Below, piece after piece: positions 23,998 through 36,213 of a stretch of 64,000 nt of DNA. The stretch comes from Dipteronia dyeriana (Eukaryota > Streptophyta > Magnoliopsida > Sapindales > Sapindaceae), in the NCBI GenBank assembly GCA_032871835.1, contig CM065300.1, positions 64,925,192 to 64,989,191 on the forward strand, given 5' to 3'. Within the stretch, counting starts at the first letter, position 1; the number at the start of each line of letters is the position of its first letter. The translations under genes and the position numbers were made by a program. The notes beneath the pieces are model-generated. The model had not been told where the DNA came from. It ran no database searches and worked only from the letters and a program-made list of their open reading frames with translations.

Positions 23998-24031
23998 GGG
24001 TTTAGGGTTTAGGGTTTAGGGTTTAGGGTTT
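23998..24031. repeat. Short telomere-like tract (TTTAGGG)4
   Basis: Four to five units of the plant telomere heptamer occur inside the hAT 3' region, followed by two tandem copies of a ~36-bp unit (about 24028-24096) containing TGAAATGAATAAAGAAAACG. It is too short to indicate a telomere; replication slippage is sufficient. Confidence 0.8.
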
Positions 24032-24370
24032 GAAATGAATAAAGAAAACGAACAATTTTTAGGATTTGAAATGAATAAAGAAAACGAACAATTTTTTATT
24101 TATTTAATTATTTTTCACTTATGGAATTCAGTATTACATATTTACATGATTGCCTCATTAAAAACCTTACCAATAAAAATCCAGTGAGATAAGAACTTGG
24201 TAAGGGAAAAAGAGTGCAACCGTTTTACTTCTTACAAGTAAATAATAAATACATATGTAAAAGTATAACCTAGTTATGGCCCTGGTCACTACATGCAGGG
24301 TTATCAATATATAGATTGTTGAAATTTAGAATAAACTCTTTATCTACCAGTTAGATTTTGCAACCTTTTT

Positions 24371-26347
24371 TTAGCATGCTCTCAATCCCAAAGGCATGTT
24401 AATACCTCCACCATCTCCGGAGACAAACAGCTTCTTCTTGGTTCAATTATGTGTCCACTGGTGTTGAAAGCTTATCTGAAGACATCGTTGACACGGGAAT
24501 AACCAGTACGTCATGTGCTAAGTGTGACAGAACTGGATACCTGTACGTATAGGTCTTCCACCATAACAACAAATCAAACTCTTCATTGTCTTCAACAGCA
24601 TTGAACTGTGCTTCAAGGTACCTAATTAGTTCGGTACAAGAAGATGGCCCAGATCTTTGCCCTGAAGAAGTACTTACTGGTTTGTCCTTTTTTCACCGTT
24701 TCAGAAGGCTCCAACTTGTTTGCTTCCGCTCTGTCTCCGGTTGTGTTGATTGGGGGGTTTCAATGTTGCCAAACCTGCTCTCATAAATACGGAAAATCTC
24801 GAACAACTTGGTTCGAATGTTAGTAATTTGTTCTGAATAATCTATTGACAAATTAATACCAATAAACTCAAGAAAAACTTCTAAACCAGATAATTTAACC
24901 CTAGGATCTACTATAAAACTTAAGGCATAAAGTAGAGGAATGTTAGCCCAATATTTTTTCAACTTTGTCTCCATGGCAACAACTGCAGCGCCTAGATGTT
25001 CATCTTCTCTATAACTGTTTAACACTTCAGACATTTACACTATCTGATGGATTGCCTGGGAAGATGTGGGGCAATAGACCCCGGAAAGAGTTACAATGAC
25101 ATTGTAAAAAATCTTTAAAAATTGAATAAAAATCTTTGCCACATACCAATCGTCTGTGGTAAGTGTTTTTACGACCGTTTGACCTGTTTCGGCCAATTTC
25201 ATGTTATAAAAACATGTAATGGTTATATCATATTCCAAACAATTTTCCAACATTAAAGAAGTAGAGTTCCACCTTACCAGCATATCAGTTTGGAATCGTC
25301 GGGGTTTGAGACCGTTTAATTTACAATGTCTATTGAATTCACTGAATCTAGGATTAGAACTGCAAATCTGAGAAATGGAATCTCTGATGCGATCTATTTG
25401 GTCGCTTACCTGTTTTAAACCAGCCTGTACAATTAAATTTATAATATGACATGCTCACTGTTGATGGAAGAACTATCCTCAATCTTGCGGGATATTTCTT
25501 GCAACAAACAATGCAATAGAGCTAGTATTTGCAGATGCATTATCTAATGTGATCGAAAGGATGCGATGAGTGATTTCATATGTTTCTAAAATAGAAATAA
25601 TGACATTAAAAAGGTTTTCTACGGTATGTGCAAAATCCATAGGATGAAAACGAATAATTCTTTTTGTTATCCTCTAGTCAGAATCTAAATAGTGTCCCGT
25701 AACACATAAATAGTCTTGTTTGGAACATGCATTCCCAATATCAGAAGTTAATGCAACAGAGACATTTAAATGTTGTATTTCAGCAATTAAGTAATCCCTT
25801 TGGGTTTCAAACAATCTTATCAAATCATTTCTAGTGGTGGTTCTAGAAACAGGTTCATATTGGGGGTTATATGCAGATGTGATTAATTCTTTATAAAATG
25901 GATTCTTACCAATATTGATCGGTTGATCAATTTGTGCAATGTATCGTGCCAAGCACTCTCTAGTGTGCATGGCGTCGAACTGCCATGTCGTAACGGACCC
26001 GTCTGGGTGCCGTTGTAGTTGTGTCTGGGTTGTAATGTCTACATGTCCATGTGCAGGAATACATTTGTACATATGTCGTCTCAAATGTCTGTTCCTTTCG
26101 TACTTGTAGCATAATCCTTATGACAAAACTTACATTTAGTTATGGGCCCAGATGTCCTGTCTGGGAGTGTCATTTGGACTATGTTGAAACACAGCCACAC
26201 ATGTGATGTTAATTTTCTGGGACGTGATGTTGGTGTAACGGCGGAACCAGAAGGTCCCGCTTGAGTATGGATCGGCTCTGAAATATCAAAATCATCGTTG
26301 AGCATATTCAAACCGTTCGGAAAATAAGACTGCTGGTTAGGATCCAT
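24371..26347 (-). pseudogene. hAT transposase pseudogene (BED finger)
   Basis: Minus-strand transposase of the element at 23705-27752. It opens near MDPNQQSYF (26347). A BED zinc finger follows (SHVW, CKFCHKDY, then HMYKC after a frameshift near 26085). Next are QFDAMHTRECLARYIAQIDQ (about 25990) and the catalytic-core region NVSVALTSDIGNACSKQDYL (about 25770-25710). After a broken stretch come MLVRWNSTSLMLENCLEYD (about 25283), LYALSFIVDPRVKLSGLEVF (about 24940-24880) and the dimerisation domain FDLLLWWKTYTYRYPVLSHLAHDVLVIPVS (about 24570-24480). The last motif is damaged. At least three frameshifts or stops make it inactive, though the order is complete. Confidence 0.87.
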
Positions 26348-26504
26348 TATCTGAAGTAAAAATATGAGCACTATAGTCGTTAATAGTCAAATTAAAAATC
26401 AATATTTACTAACAATAATCTTAATTTACTAACAATAATTAATAAAAATAATACAACACTTACAATTATTATTTTACTTCAAAACAAAAAACAAAAAAAT
26501 CCAA

Positions 26505-26900
26505 ATCTACTAACAAAAAATATTAAATTCACTACTATAAATAAAATTGATAAATTTACTAACAACACATGAAATGAAATACTACATATAAAAATCTTAA
26601 TATACTAATAAAACTTATTAAAATTAACCACTACACTTAAAATTCATAATGGTCCATAAAAAAATATAATCATAAACAACTACACAAAAAATTCATAATC
26701 TACTAACAAAAAATATTAAATTCACTACTACAAATGAAATTGATAAATTTACTAACAACAAATATTAAATTAAATACTACACATAAAAATCTTAATTTAC
26801 TAATAAAACTTATTCAAATTAACTACTACACTTAAAATTCATAATATACTCACTAAAAATATTAAAATAAACAACTACACTAAAAAATCATAATTTATGA
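26505..26900. repeat. ~193-bp imperfect tandem duplication
   Basis: TTCACTACTA followed by AAATTGATAAATTTACTAAC occurs at 26528 and again at 26721, and matching continues for about 120 bp after each. The repeats consist of AT-rich ACTAACAA and CTACACTTAAAA words and form the 5' untranslated part of the hAT element (26380-27130). Confidence 0.65.
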
Positions 26901-28325
26901 AAAAAAAAATATTAAACTTAACTACTACACTTAACAATCATAATTTAATTATTACAAAAAATAAATTCAGTAATACTAATTAACTTTCTAAATTTACTAA
27001 TAACAAATATTAAAATTGCTACTAAACTTAAAAATCTTAATATACTAAACAAATAATATTAACATAATAACATAAAAGCCCAAAAATTGATAAACTAACT
27101 AACTAAATAAAATTGTTTTCATTTAGTAACTACAGTCTAAACATAAACATATAAATTTACTATGAAAAAATGTTTGAGCAAAAGTAATAACAAAATTGTA
27201 CCTTTAAAATTTGGTGTATTGGTGGAAAATGTAGAGAATTTTGTAGAGAGAGTAATAATGAAATTGAATGAAAAATTATAGAGAATTGGAGAATATAGAG
27301 ATTGAGATTTGAGAGAATGAGAGATTGAAAGAATGATAAAGAGGGTGAATGGAAAATGAAATGGATGGAAGTATTTATAGAAAAATTTGATTTGTGGGAC
27401 AAAATGTAATTTGAAAGATTTGAGGGGGTGTTTTTGTAATTTTTTTAGGTTCCAATGGCTGGAATTCAAAATCCAGCCGTTGGAGGGATTTTTTTTTTTT
27501 AAAAAAAAAAAACTAAGTAATCGGTTGATGTCCCGGACCGGCGTGCAAATCCGACGGGCCGGTCCAAGGGCCTGGCACGCCGGCTAGGCGTGCCTGGAAG
27601 GTCGAACCGCCGGACCTTGTACCCTCGGCCCTGCAAGCGGCCTGCCACGGACCGGTCCTCGACCTGGTCTGCTTCTTTCCTTAGCACGAGCCGTTCGATT
27701 CATTGACCGACCGGACCAGCCTGTCTTGGGCCGCTCCATTATTACACCACTATATATAAGTGTTTATTTCTCAAGTTTTGAGTAAACATGCGTTTGGTAA
27801 ACTTCCCAAAAATTTTACAATTTGATCCTCCAATAAGCAACTTTTGAGAAATTGTTAGGGGTTGTTTTTTAAAGCAGAATCTAGCTTATTGCTTATGTAA
27901 TGTCCATACTACCCTTGCTATTTTAATAAAAGACAAGATTACCCTCATATTAAATAATAATCTAATAAAAAAACTGAAAATATATGAAAATATAAAAAAC
28001 TGATCGGGAATGGTGGCCACTACGGTGGTGGCATGCCGGAAGTCGATATCGAAGGAGGATCGGTATTCTCCGGTGACCCAGCTCATCCTCCAGTAGAATC
28101 CATGGCGAGAAATGATCGGAGACCTGACGACATTGATGCTGCTGTAGAATATCTGAGATCTAAGATCTGACTTAATTATACCTTTGTTATCTCTGCTGTC
28201 GTTGATGCTGTTGTTCTTCCGGCGAGTTTCAGGGTTGATGATGTTGTTCTTACGCCGTTGATCTAAGATCTGCGAATGAGAGAGCTGGCGGAGATGGAGA
28301 TATGAAATCGAGAGAGTCTTTTTGG

Positions 28326-31068
28326 TAGGGGTGGGCACTAAGTTCGAAGTCGAACCGAACCGAACCAAAAAAGGGTGTTCGGTTCAATTCATCGAATGAA
28401 TTCGGTTCAGACCGGTTTAAAAACTTAAAAAACCAAACAAATTCGGTTCAAACCGGTTTGGTTTCCCAAAAATCAGTTTGAACCGAATAAACCGCCTATA
28501 TAAGATTGAAAAAAACCCAAAATGTCTTTGACTTCTAATCTATCATTCTTCATTTCTTCGACCGACTCTCTCCTTCTCATTTCTCATACTCAGTGAAACA
28601 GTCACTCTCATCTCTTCCTCAACTCCTCCGCTTCTCATCTCCACCGCTCATCTCCGTTGCTCATCTCCACCGCTCATCTTTGTTGGTCGATGCTCATCTC
28701 CGATCTGCTCATCTCCACCACTCAAAGAAGGTTTGTCGCTCGACTCACTCTCTTCTAGTCTTCTACTCTTCTTATTTGATCTAATTTTCTTGTTCTTCTT
28801 TTTCTAATTTTCTTTTTGTCTTATTTGTTTTTTGTTTCACATCTGATGGCCACCGATTTGGTCTTTACTCTTCTGATCTAGTCTCCTTCATCCGCAGTCA
28901 AAGCTTCAACGAGACAGTTTTTAGCTCAACCATTTTGCTCTTCTTCAGCTCGTCTAATTGCTTCTTTGGTTAGTGATTATCTTCTTCAGCTCTTCTTCTT
29001 TCTTTATTTCTTCAACCAAAGCTTTTTTATTGTCGTTTTGGTTATTTGCTTTCTCTGATGTGTTGTTTGTTGCCTGGACCGTTTGTTATTGGTTGATTGT
29101 GATTTATGATTGTTTGGTCTTGGTTTTGGTTTTTGTGGGTGTTTCTGGGTTTTGTTTGTGTGTTTGTGGTGTTTTTTTTTTCCTTTTTTTTTGTGACTGA
29201 CTGGTTGGTCTTTAAGTGTCTTGTGCTTGTTTTTGGTTGTTGGGGTCTCTCTGTTCTTTGGCTAGTTTCTGGTGTGGTGCCCTATTTTTTGGGGGTCTGG
29301 CTTCTGTTTCCTTTCAATTTTTTTGCCTGGTGCCTTTATAAAATCTCTGCTATTTCAAAAACTGTTGAAAAAAAGGATTCAATATCTGTAATTATATAGA
29401 CCGTAACATGTTGTTATAAGTTATAACAGTGTTATTTATTCTTATTTTTTAAAAAATAAAAATAGTCCAATGGAATGTTGATATCATATACAGTATAAAT
29501 TGGGTTGTGGATAACTTCTTGAGTTGTTGATATACTTGTGATGTGTGCTGTGTGCTGTGGATATGGTAATTGATAAAAGTGGATTCTTTTTCTTATATGC
29601 TTAATTACATTATTTTATCTCATAATTAGTAAAAATAATATTTTACTGGTTTTATTTACTTATTTTAGTTTTTATTTGTAAGTGGAACTGTGAATAGATG
29701 TAGATTGATCTTAATGTTGATTTAATGGAGAGGAGTAATGACTCGAGTCCGGAGACCTTAGAGAATTCTAACTCCATTCAATGGATGCAACTTGCTTATT
29801 TAACTGTTATTGGTCATTATTAATTATTGTTTCTTTTATGAATTCAGGAAATTGGAATTATTTTACTGTCTTTATTTGTTTGATTTGAATTGTAATTTTG
29901 ATTTGGATTGTAATTTTGATTTGGAGTTTGGATTTGTATTGTAATTTTTATCTGGAATTTGAATTTTTGATTTAGAGTTTCTTTGTTGGAAAATTGAAGT
30001 AATGAACATTATGTTACTTGTGAAAAAAGTTGTTAAAATTGTGTTTTACGCTTGTATGTTTATACTCTGTAGTATGTCTTTGAAAATTGAATTTCATGTT
30101 TATTAATTATTACTTTATTCGATTTGTGATTTTTTTGAATGAATTATAAATTAAATTTATTAGTTATGTTTGCTTTGGGCTTGGGCTATTAAAATTTATG
30201 AAATTTTGGTTCAAAATTAGAATCCAACAAGGCAACAACTAGGGGTGCACGTTTGGGGAATGAGGACGGATATAGGTCCCCCCATCCCCATCCCCACTTC
30301 CTAGGCCCTTCCCCCATCCCCCATCCCCCCTCATTTCCCCATTTGGGGAAAATGGGGATGGGGATGTTTGGGGGGAGGTGTCCCCCCATCCCCAGTTCCC
30401 CATTTTTCCCGTTTTTTCCTGTTTTCTCGTATCATCGGTCCCTCATTTTCCCATTTCCCTATTTAACTGAAAATTATAAATTAAATTAAAAAAAACAAAC
30501 ATTTCATTACAAATAAAAAATAACAATACATTACAAATTCAACATAAAATGTTTCAAATAATTCAAATATATATTATAATTATATGTATATACTTTTAGG
30601 GGAAATAGGGAAATGGGGATCTCCATCCCCATCCCCATCCCCATTTCAATTTTATTGTGGGGGAAATGGGGAAATGGGGCCCCATCCCCATTTTAATTTG
30701 GGGATGAAAATCATCCTCATCCCCCCCATTTCCCCATTTTTCCCCAAAACAAAAATCCCAAAATGGGGATGGGGGTGCGGGGATTTGGGCCCCCGGGGAT
30801 TAATGTGCATCCCTAGCAACAACAACCCATCAAATTTTAAAATATATCAAAAGACTCATTAAGCTCATCAAGCTAAAAAGGTTTATTAGACCCAAAACAG
30901 GAAATGAACCGAACCGAACCGAACTGATTCTAATCAGTTCAGTTCAGTTCGGTTCGGTTACCATTTCTTATTCGGTTTAAACAGGTTCAATTTTTGATAA
31001 ACGGAAATATTTTCGGTTCAGTTCGGTTTTACCCAAAACCGAACCGAACCGAACCGCTCCCGTCCCTA
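28326..31068. mobile_element. hAT-like non-autonomous element, 2.7 kb
   Basis: The left end TAGGGGTGGGCACTAAGTTC and the right end (reverse complement TAGGGACGGGAGCGGTTCGG) are inverted. Flanks are CTTTTTGG (28318-28325) and CTTTTCAG (31069-31076), 6 of 8 matching. Subterminal regions repeat GAACCGAACC and GGTTCGGTT. The interior shows T-rich leader-like sequence but no transposase. Another small element is nested at 30240-30815. Confidence 0.75.
30240..30815. mobile_element. Nested hAT MITE, 576 bp, CCCCAT-rich
   Basis: Exact 8-bp duplications GCAACAAC (30232-30239 and 30816-30823). The ends are inverted: TAGGGGTGCACG and (reverse complement) TAGGGATGCACA. Both arms are packed with CCCCATCCCCAT or GGGAAATGGGGATGG words, a GC-rich subterminal array in AT-rich DNA. 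No coding region. It is the innermost and so the youngest layer here. Confidence 0.9.
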
Positions 31069-31426
31069 CTTTTCAGTGCGAGGTGGAGAAGCGGAGGATA
31101 GATTCGGAGGTCGAGCTGACTCAAATACTGGTGCAAACTCACATGACGATCCATTCGACGGTGAGAACGCCGGAGAAGGCCCGCCCAGCTTCCTCCGGCG
31201 GCGTGTTTCTATCTAGATGTCAAAAACAGAGTAGGTGAGGTTCCTCACTTCCTCTGTTTTCAATTCTAAGCTTTTATTTTTTTTAAATATATATTTAAAA
31301 AAAAATTCTGATTTATTTTAGTTATATTTAATTTTTAATGTATAATTATTTTATTATTTGATTATTTTTCATTTTGTTTAATATTGTCTATTTTAGTAAT
31401 TTTATCAAATAACTCTTCTACACTTC

Positions 31427-33285
31427 TGTTAACAGCCTTTTTAAGCTAGGGTCCAAATCAGAATTTTCCACCTTTCAGCCTTCAAGCATGAGTCCAAATC
31501 CAGGTCTACGTAGTAAGGTATCGAGGTCCTCTAGGTCGAGGTACCTTACGACCCCGCAGAAGAAGGGTGAGGTAGTCTACAGCTTGCATGCATTCAGGCT
31601 CTCTAATTAAAGCCCGCTACCTCGCCAGGAATCCTGCATAATTAGGTCGAGCTCCATGATAAAGCTCGCGTAGCTAAACAAAGCTCTCAACTACAAGGTT
31701 GGAACCCTATGAGATATTTTCCCCCTAGAATGGTTAGCACAACTCCATGGGAAGACCAGCAAGATCAATCTAGCTTCATGACAATCAAGAGGTCCCCTAG
31801 GGACCCCGCCAGTTTACTGGAACCTGGGGTACCTCGCCCTCGAGAAATATCAAGTGTCACCTCAGGTAACCTCCATGAAGTACCTCTCCAAAGTGACATA
31901 CAAAACCAGAGCTATCCTCTAAGCAGCGTAGGAAGAGATGGTTGACCTTTATGACACTCACGATACCATTAATGAAGTCAAATCGTATTAATGGAGGTAT
32001 CAAACCGTATTAATGGAGGTAGTCAACCCGTATTTATAAAGGTAGTTAGCCCTATTAATAAGGTCAACCATATTAATGGAAGCAATCAACTCTATTAATG
32101 ATATAGTCAATGCCATTAATGAGAGAATATTCAACTCGTTAATGACCACCATTAGTGAAAGAGTCCAAAGAGGAAACAATAATATCTTCTCCTATGTATT
32201 AGCTATAAGCCGATTTTTTAGGGTCAACTACATTAAATGAAGAATCGTATTCTATAAGGAAATGAGACTAATTCAAGGATCCTCATCTTGCACGTCAAGT
32301 TAATTACACCATGTATAAATAGACCTCAACACGCACATTGAGGGGGATCGGAGATTCAACCAAGAAATCGCCTACGAGGTGAAATTATGTACACAAATCG
32401 ACTCCTAAATTGCATGTTGAATATGATGCCTGACTGCACATACCAACCCCCCCACCAGAAATATGTCATTAACAGTGTAAAAGGCTACTGGCCTGAACTC
32501 TCCATATATCGCCACCATGTACTACCTCTCCCAAGCATATATCAGGCTTGGTTAACTTTCTATTACTGTTGTAAGCTCTCCGGGGCGTATACACTGTATT
32601 ACTCCACCACTCTTATAAGCTCCTAGGAGCACCGCTTGATATATATATATATATATATATATACAAGGAAGGGTCTTTCTACCTTCCTCCAGATACTGCC
32701 TCAGGGTTTTTCAGCATATGATCATACGTGATGATTTTTCCCCTTGATCAGTTCACCTCCCTCCATATAAGACTTGTGTTTCCCCTATTTATCTCTTGTA
32801 TTATGCATATGTGTATGCAGGCTAAGTACCGATCCCATTGGTCCCAGCTTTCTAATCCTTTTTACATGAGGTCGGGGAAACTAAAACAAAGATCTATAGA
32901 AACGAGCAAGGCTCCGGCACAGAAGCCAGACAAGCCCCCCTCCTTAATCGCCATATAGGTCGGGGAACCATATGAAGAAACCAGGGTCCAGGACCGGGCT
33001 CCGGGTTCCGAACTCAATCGAGGACCAGGATCATCCTCTTCACACCAGCGAGGGATCCTCGAGCTCCCCGTATCTCTTCCATAAGCACGAAGCAAGACGA
33101 GTGGGATGACTCCTACCATGAAGCCCGACAGATGGTATGACTCATCTCCTACCTACTGCACCATCCTCCATGTTCATACAAGATCTGTCCAAGGTAGGAG
33201 GTTCCTACCCCGACCGTGACCTCCGAAGTAGCGGTCTTGAGAGTGTTAATGGAGATTATCCACCTTAGTGAATTTTCAATCAACA
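31427..33285 (+). mobile_element. Solo LTR, same family as 4855-6566
   Basis: It starts TGTTAACAGCC and ends GAATTTTCAATCAACA. It is collinear with the LTR at 4855-6566 over most of its length (the TTAATGGAGG-rich block, TACTGCCTCAGGGTTTTTCA, the CATATGATCAT(A/T)CGTGATG block, and the terminal GAGTGTTAAT block). Flanks ACTTC and CTTTC match only 3 of 5, so the duplication is degraded. A (TA)n run at about 32639-32662 sits at the TATA-box position and is longer than in the other copy. Confidence 0.8.
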
Positions 33286-33316
33286 CTTTCAAAAGCAAAT
33301 CAATTTTTAAAATCAG

Positions 33317-36158
33317 TTTATCTCCTATAGTATGAATATGTGTATGCTGGGCTAGGTACCGACCCCATTGGTCTCAACTTTTAATCCTTCTTACATGAGA
33401 TCGGGAAACTACAATGAAGATCTAGGGAAACGGGCAAGGATCCGACACAGAAGCCAGACAAGACCCCCTCCTTAATCGCCATATAGATCTGTAAGGACCT
33501 CTGGTTTTGATTGGCTTATTTCATGACAAACCACACCATATTGGAGATGATTGTGTAATGGGTAGCTTAGGTCCTCATTAGCAAGCTTCTAAGCATCTCC
33601 ATGACTTCAAGAGCAAAATATATATTCACTTGACTTTGCCTCTTGAAGAGTTTAGGTGCACACACACACCTCATGCATATTTTTTTGATCTTGCATTTGT
33701 AATGATATTGTTTATATATGTGCATCTCTTCACAATCACACTTGCACTTCATTCTTAGTCTTAAGTGTGGTTGTTGTGTGTTTCAATTTGTTATCCATTG
33801 TTTGATCGGAAACATCCATGCTTGCATGATGGTGTGCTTATCCCAGCGTGTTGAGTGACCATTTGAGAATGTCTCATTCTTCTCTTGGTTTGGTTATATG
33901 GAGTAAGGTGTCTAGTTTCAAAAGAGTGTATTTCAATGATTTAAATGTTTTTTTTTAAATTGACCTTTTTATGGTCTTGTGGCCATATCTTTTTATGTAA
34001 TACTTCAAAATGAGTTTAAAAGTTTCTGTACAAACTAGACACCCATACCTTTCCAACGGTATATTATTCGTAATATTTCATGACTGTTTGGATTGGTTTT
34101 GAAATCTCTAAAGTGGCCACAAAAACAAGGCAACTATGTTGTTGTCCGTGACTGACCTTTAGTCACTAAAATGACCATACCTTTTTCTACAGGTATCAAA
34201 ATCATATTTTGTTAATTGCAGTAGAAATTATACTTCCATACCTTTCCAACGGTATATTATACAAAAGGTTTGGATGTTGTTTGGTCATGATTTGGGTCGC
34301 TCGAAGCTCAAGTTGTTGTTTTGTCAGACATGTACCGAGGTCTAGACCGCTTTTGGTGTACATGCCTAGCCAGCGGTCTAGGGAGCGGTAATGTCCAACC
34401 GTGTCATGCTGCCTAGACAGCTGCCTAGACAATTTCCTAGCCAGCGGTATGCCCAAAGGTCATGACGTGATTTTGTTTCCCAAGTCCAAAACAACGTCGT
34501 TTTGTCTAGGGCTGTTATATATATGTTATCTTCTTCTTCCTTGCCATTTTTAGAGTGAGAGAACATCCATTTTAGAGAGAAAGCTTCAAGCTTTGTTTTT
34601 GACTCTCCAAACCCAAAACCCATCTCCATCTTGCATCATTTTTGATCATATGAGCATGATTGTTCTTTGTTTCATGACTAGTTAAGTAAGAACTTCAATG
34701 AACATTATTTATTGTTCTTCTTACTCTAGATAAGGTATTTATTGTTTGAATAAATACCTAAACTCTACTTTATTACATATATTTACGAGTCTTGATAACA
34801 TGATTGGGTTTGTTTGTTGATAGCTAACATTTATGACATATTTGCCTAAGCTAATTTGGTCATATTGATTGCATTTTGATGATTGCATTTAATGACCATG
34901 CCATGCTTAATGACAACTTATGTTGAAGTGGCTTTGTTTGATAACTATATTGTAATATTGCATATCCATATCTAGTTAAGTCTTTTTGTATTGCATTTAG
35001 ACATTATTGTTTATGCTTTATTGATTGCATTTATTGATTGCAAAATTGTCATTGATTATTTGTTGTGACAACGTGTGTTGGTTGGACTTTTATTGACAAT
35101 TAGGTTGTTAGATTTTATCAATATCTTATTGAGTCCTTATTTGTGGGCAAATAGGCATTGTTGATAACTAGGATGTTATATTGCATTATCTATATCTAGT
35201 TAAGCATTTTGTGTTTGGTCTTACACATAATTGCATTTGAGTATAATGTCATATATACACTTAGACCATATAATCTTCATTGAGTCAGAGTCTTGTGGCT
35301 TCGGTGTGAAGTTGCACAAGCAAGAGAAGCCTTGTAACCAAGGGTGAGTTGGCAAGCAATTGGTCGGGTATCCACTGTAAAAGGCCCGAGGGGTAGAGTA
35401 GGAGGTGCTCACGCCAAGAGTAGTGGATTAAGGGATATCACTAGGGACTAAACCAAGAGTAGTGAGTGGTAGTGGCCACAGCCTAAGGTTGTCAAGAATG
35501 AGTGTCTGAGTATTACTTGAGGGTGTAACTTTTTACTTATATAGTGGATTTCTGCGATCGAATGTGGCTTACTTAACAACCCATGGTTTTTCCCATTTGG
35601 AGGGTTTCTACATATAAATCAAGTTTTCTTTATTATTATGCACTTTACATTTGATTTTGCATGTTTTTTTTTGTTGGGTGAATTTGAATATTGACTAATC
35701 AGGAAAAAATGGTCATTAACTTGATTAAAACCTATTCACCCTCCTCTAGGTTATTAGACAAGCGTTTATTAGGGAACTTTCAAGGTCGGGGAACCACAGG
35801 AAGAAACCAGGGTCCAAAATCGGGCTCCGGGTTCCTGCACGGGTTCTGACCTCAACCGAGGACCAGTATCATCCCTTTCACTTCAGCAAGGAATCTTTGA
35901 GCTCCTCGTGTCTCCTTTATAAGCACGAAGCCCAACGAGTGGGATGACTCCTACCACGAAGCCCGACGGATGGTATGACTTATCTCCTACCTACTGTACC
36001 ATCCTTCATGTTCATACAAGATATCTCCAAGGTACGAGATACCTACCTTGACCGTGACCTCCGAGGTAGCGGTCTTGAATGTGTTAATCGAGATTCTCCA
36101 CCCGAGCGAATTTTGGATTAACACTTTCAAAAGCAAAGCAATTTTTAAAATCGGTTTA
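33317..36158 (+). repeat. Tandem duplicate of LTR 3' part plus 36-bp flank
   Basis: The segment 32788-33316 (last ~500 bp of the LTR plus the flank CTTTCAAAAGCAAATC and so on) is repeated directly after itself. The second copy runs to 36158 and is interrupted by a 2.3 kb insertion at 33490-35782. The LTR end recurs at 36123, again followed by CTTTCAAAAGCAAA. The breakpoint shares TTTATCTC with the LTR, suggesting a microhomology join. Confidence 0.8.
33490..35782 (+). mobile_element. Large solo LTR, 2.3 kb
   Basis: It begins TGTAAGGACC and ends GGGAACTTTCA (TG...CA). It is flanked by AGATC (33485-33489) and AGGTC (35783-35787); the uninterrupted sister copy at about 32954-32961 reads ATAGGTCGGGG, proving that AGGTC was the original target. 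There is a TATA-like CTGTTATATATATG near 34510. The sequence CATACCTTTCCAACGGTATA occurs twice (34044 and 34237), an internal duplication. No internal region remains. The CTATTCACCCTCCTCTAGG end resembles long-LTR plant retrotransposons; the lineage is not resolved. Confidence 0.88.
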
Positions 36159-36213
36159 CCAAACACATACCCACTTTTTTGTAAAGCTGATTAACTCTAA
36201 AGATAAGCTATAA

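Larger units (their letters stand above)
23705..27752 (-). mobile_element. hAT element, 4.0 kb, GC-rich ends
   Basis: Flanked by GATATAAG (23697-23704) and TATATAAG (27753-27760), 7 of 8 matching. The inverted ends are CAGAGTTGTAAAAATGGACT and (reverse complement of the right) TAGTGGTGTAATAATGGAGC. About 250 bp at each end are strongly GC-rich with repeated GGCCTGGTCTGG and GGCCCGGC words, unlike the AT-rich surroundings. The transposase is on the minus strand. Confidence 0.85.
27790..36166. mobile_element. Old composite element with TGTTTGGTAAAC ends
   Basis: The 13-bp left end GCGTTTGGTAAAC (27790-27802) is inverted at 36154-36166 (GTTTACCAAACAC), one mismatch. Between them only about 0.9 kb is not accounted for by younger insertions: about 27803-28325, 31069-31421 and short pieces near 33286 and 36124. 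No target duplication was convincing, so treating these ends as one element is an inference. The interior holds no recognisable gene. Confidence 0.4.

Noticed and set aside
23597..24005. Long overlapping open frames on both strands rich in Arg, Pro and Gly
   Set aside because: They lie in the GC-rich subterminal repeats of a hAT element and have no domain or codon structure of a gene.
23998..24031. TTTAGGG tract as a possible telomere or ancient chromosome fusion site
   Set aside because: Only four to five units, inside a bounded hAT element next to another slippage repeat; the same applies to 43847-43868.
27886..28368. 160-residue minus-strand open frame
   Set aside because: It straddles the left end of a hAT-like element at 28326, has no recognisable domain and spans unrelated DNA.
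30189..30489. Pro/His- and Gly/Trp-rich open frames
   Set aside because: They come from the CCCCAT array of the nested hAT MITE.
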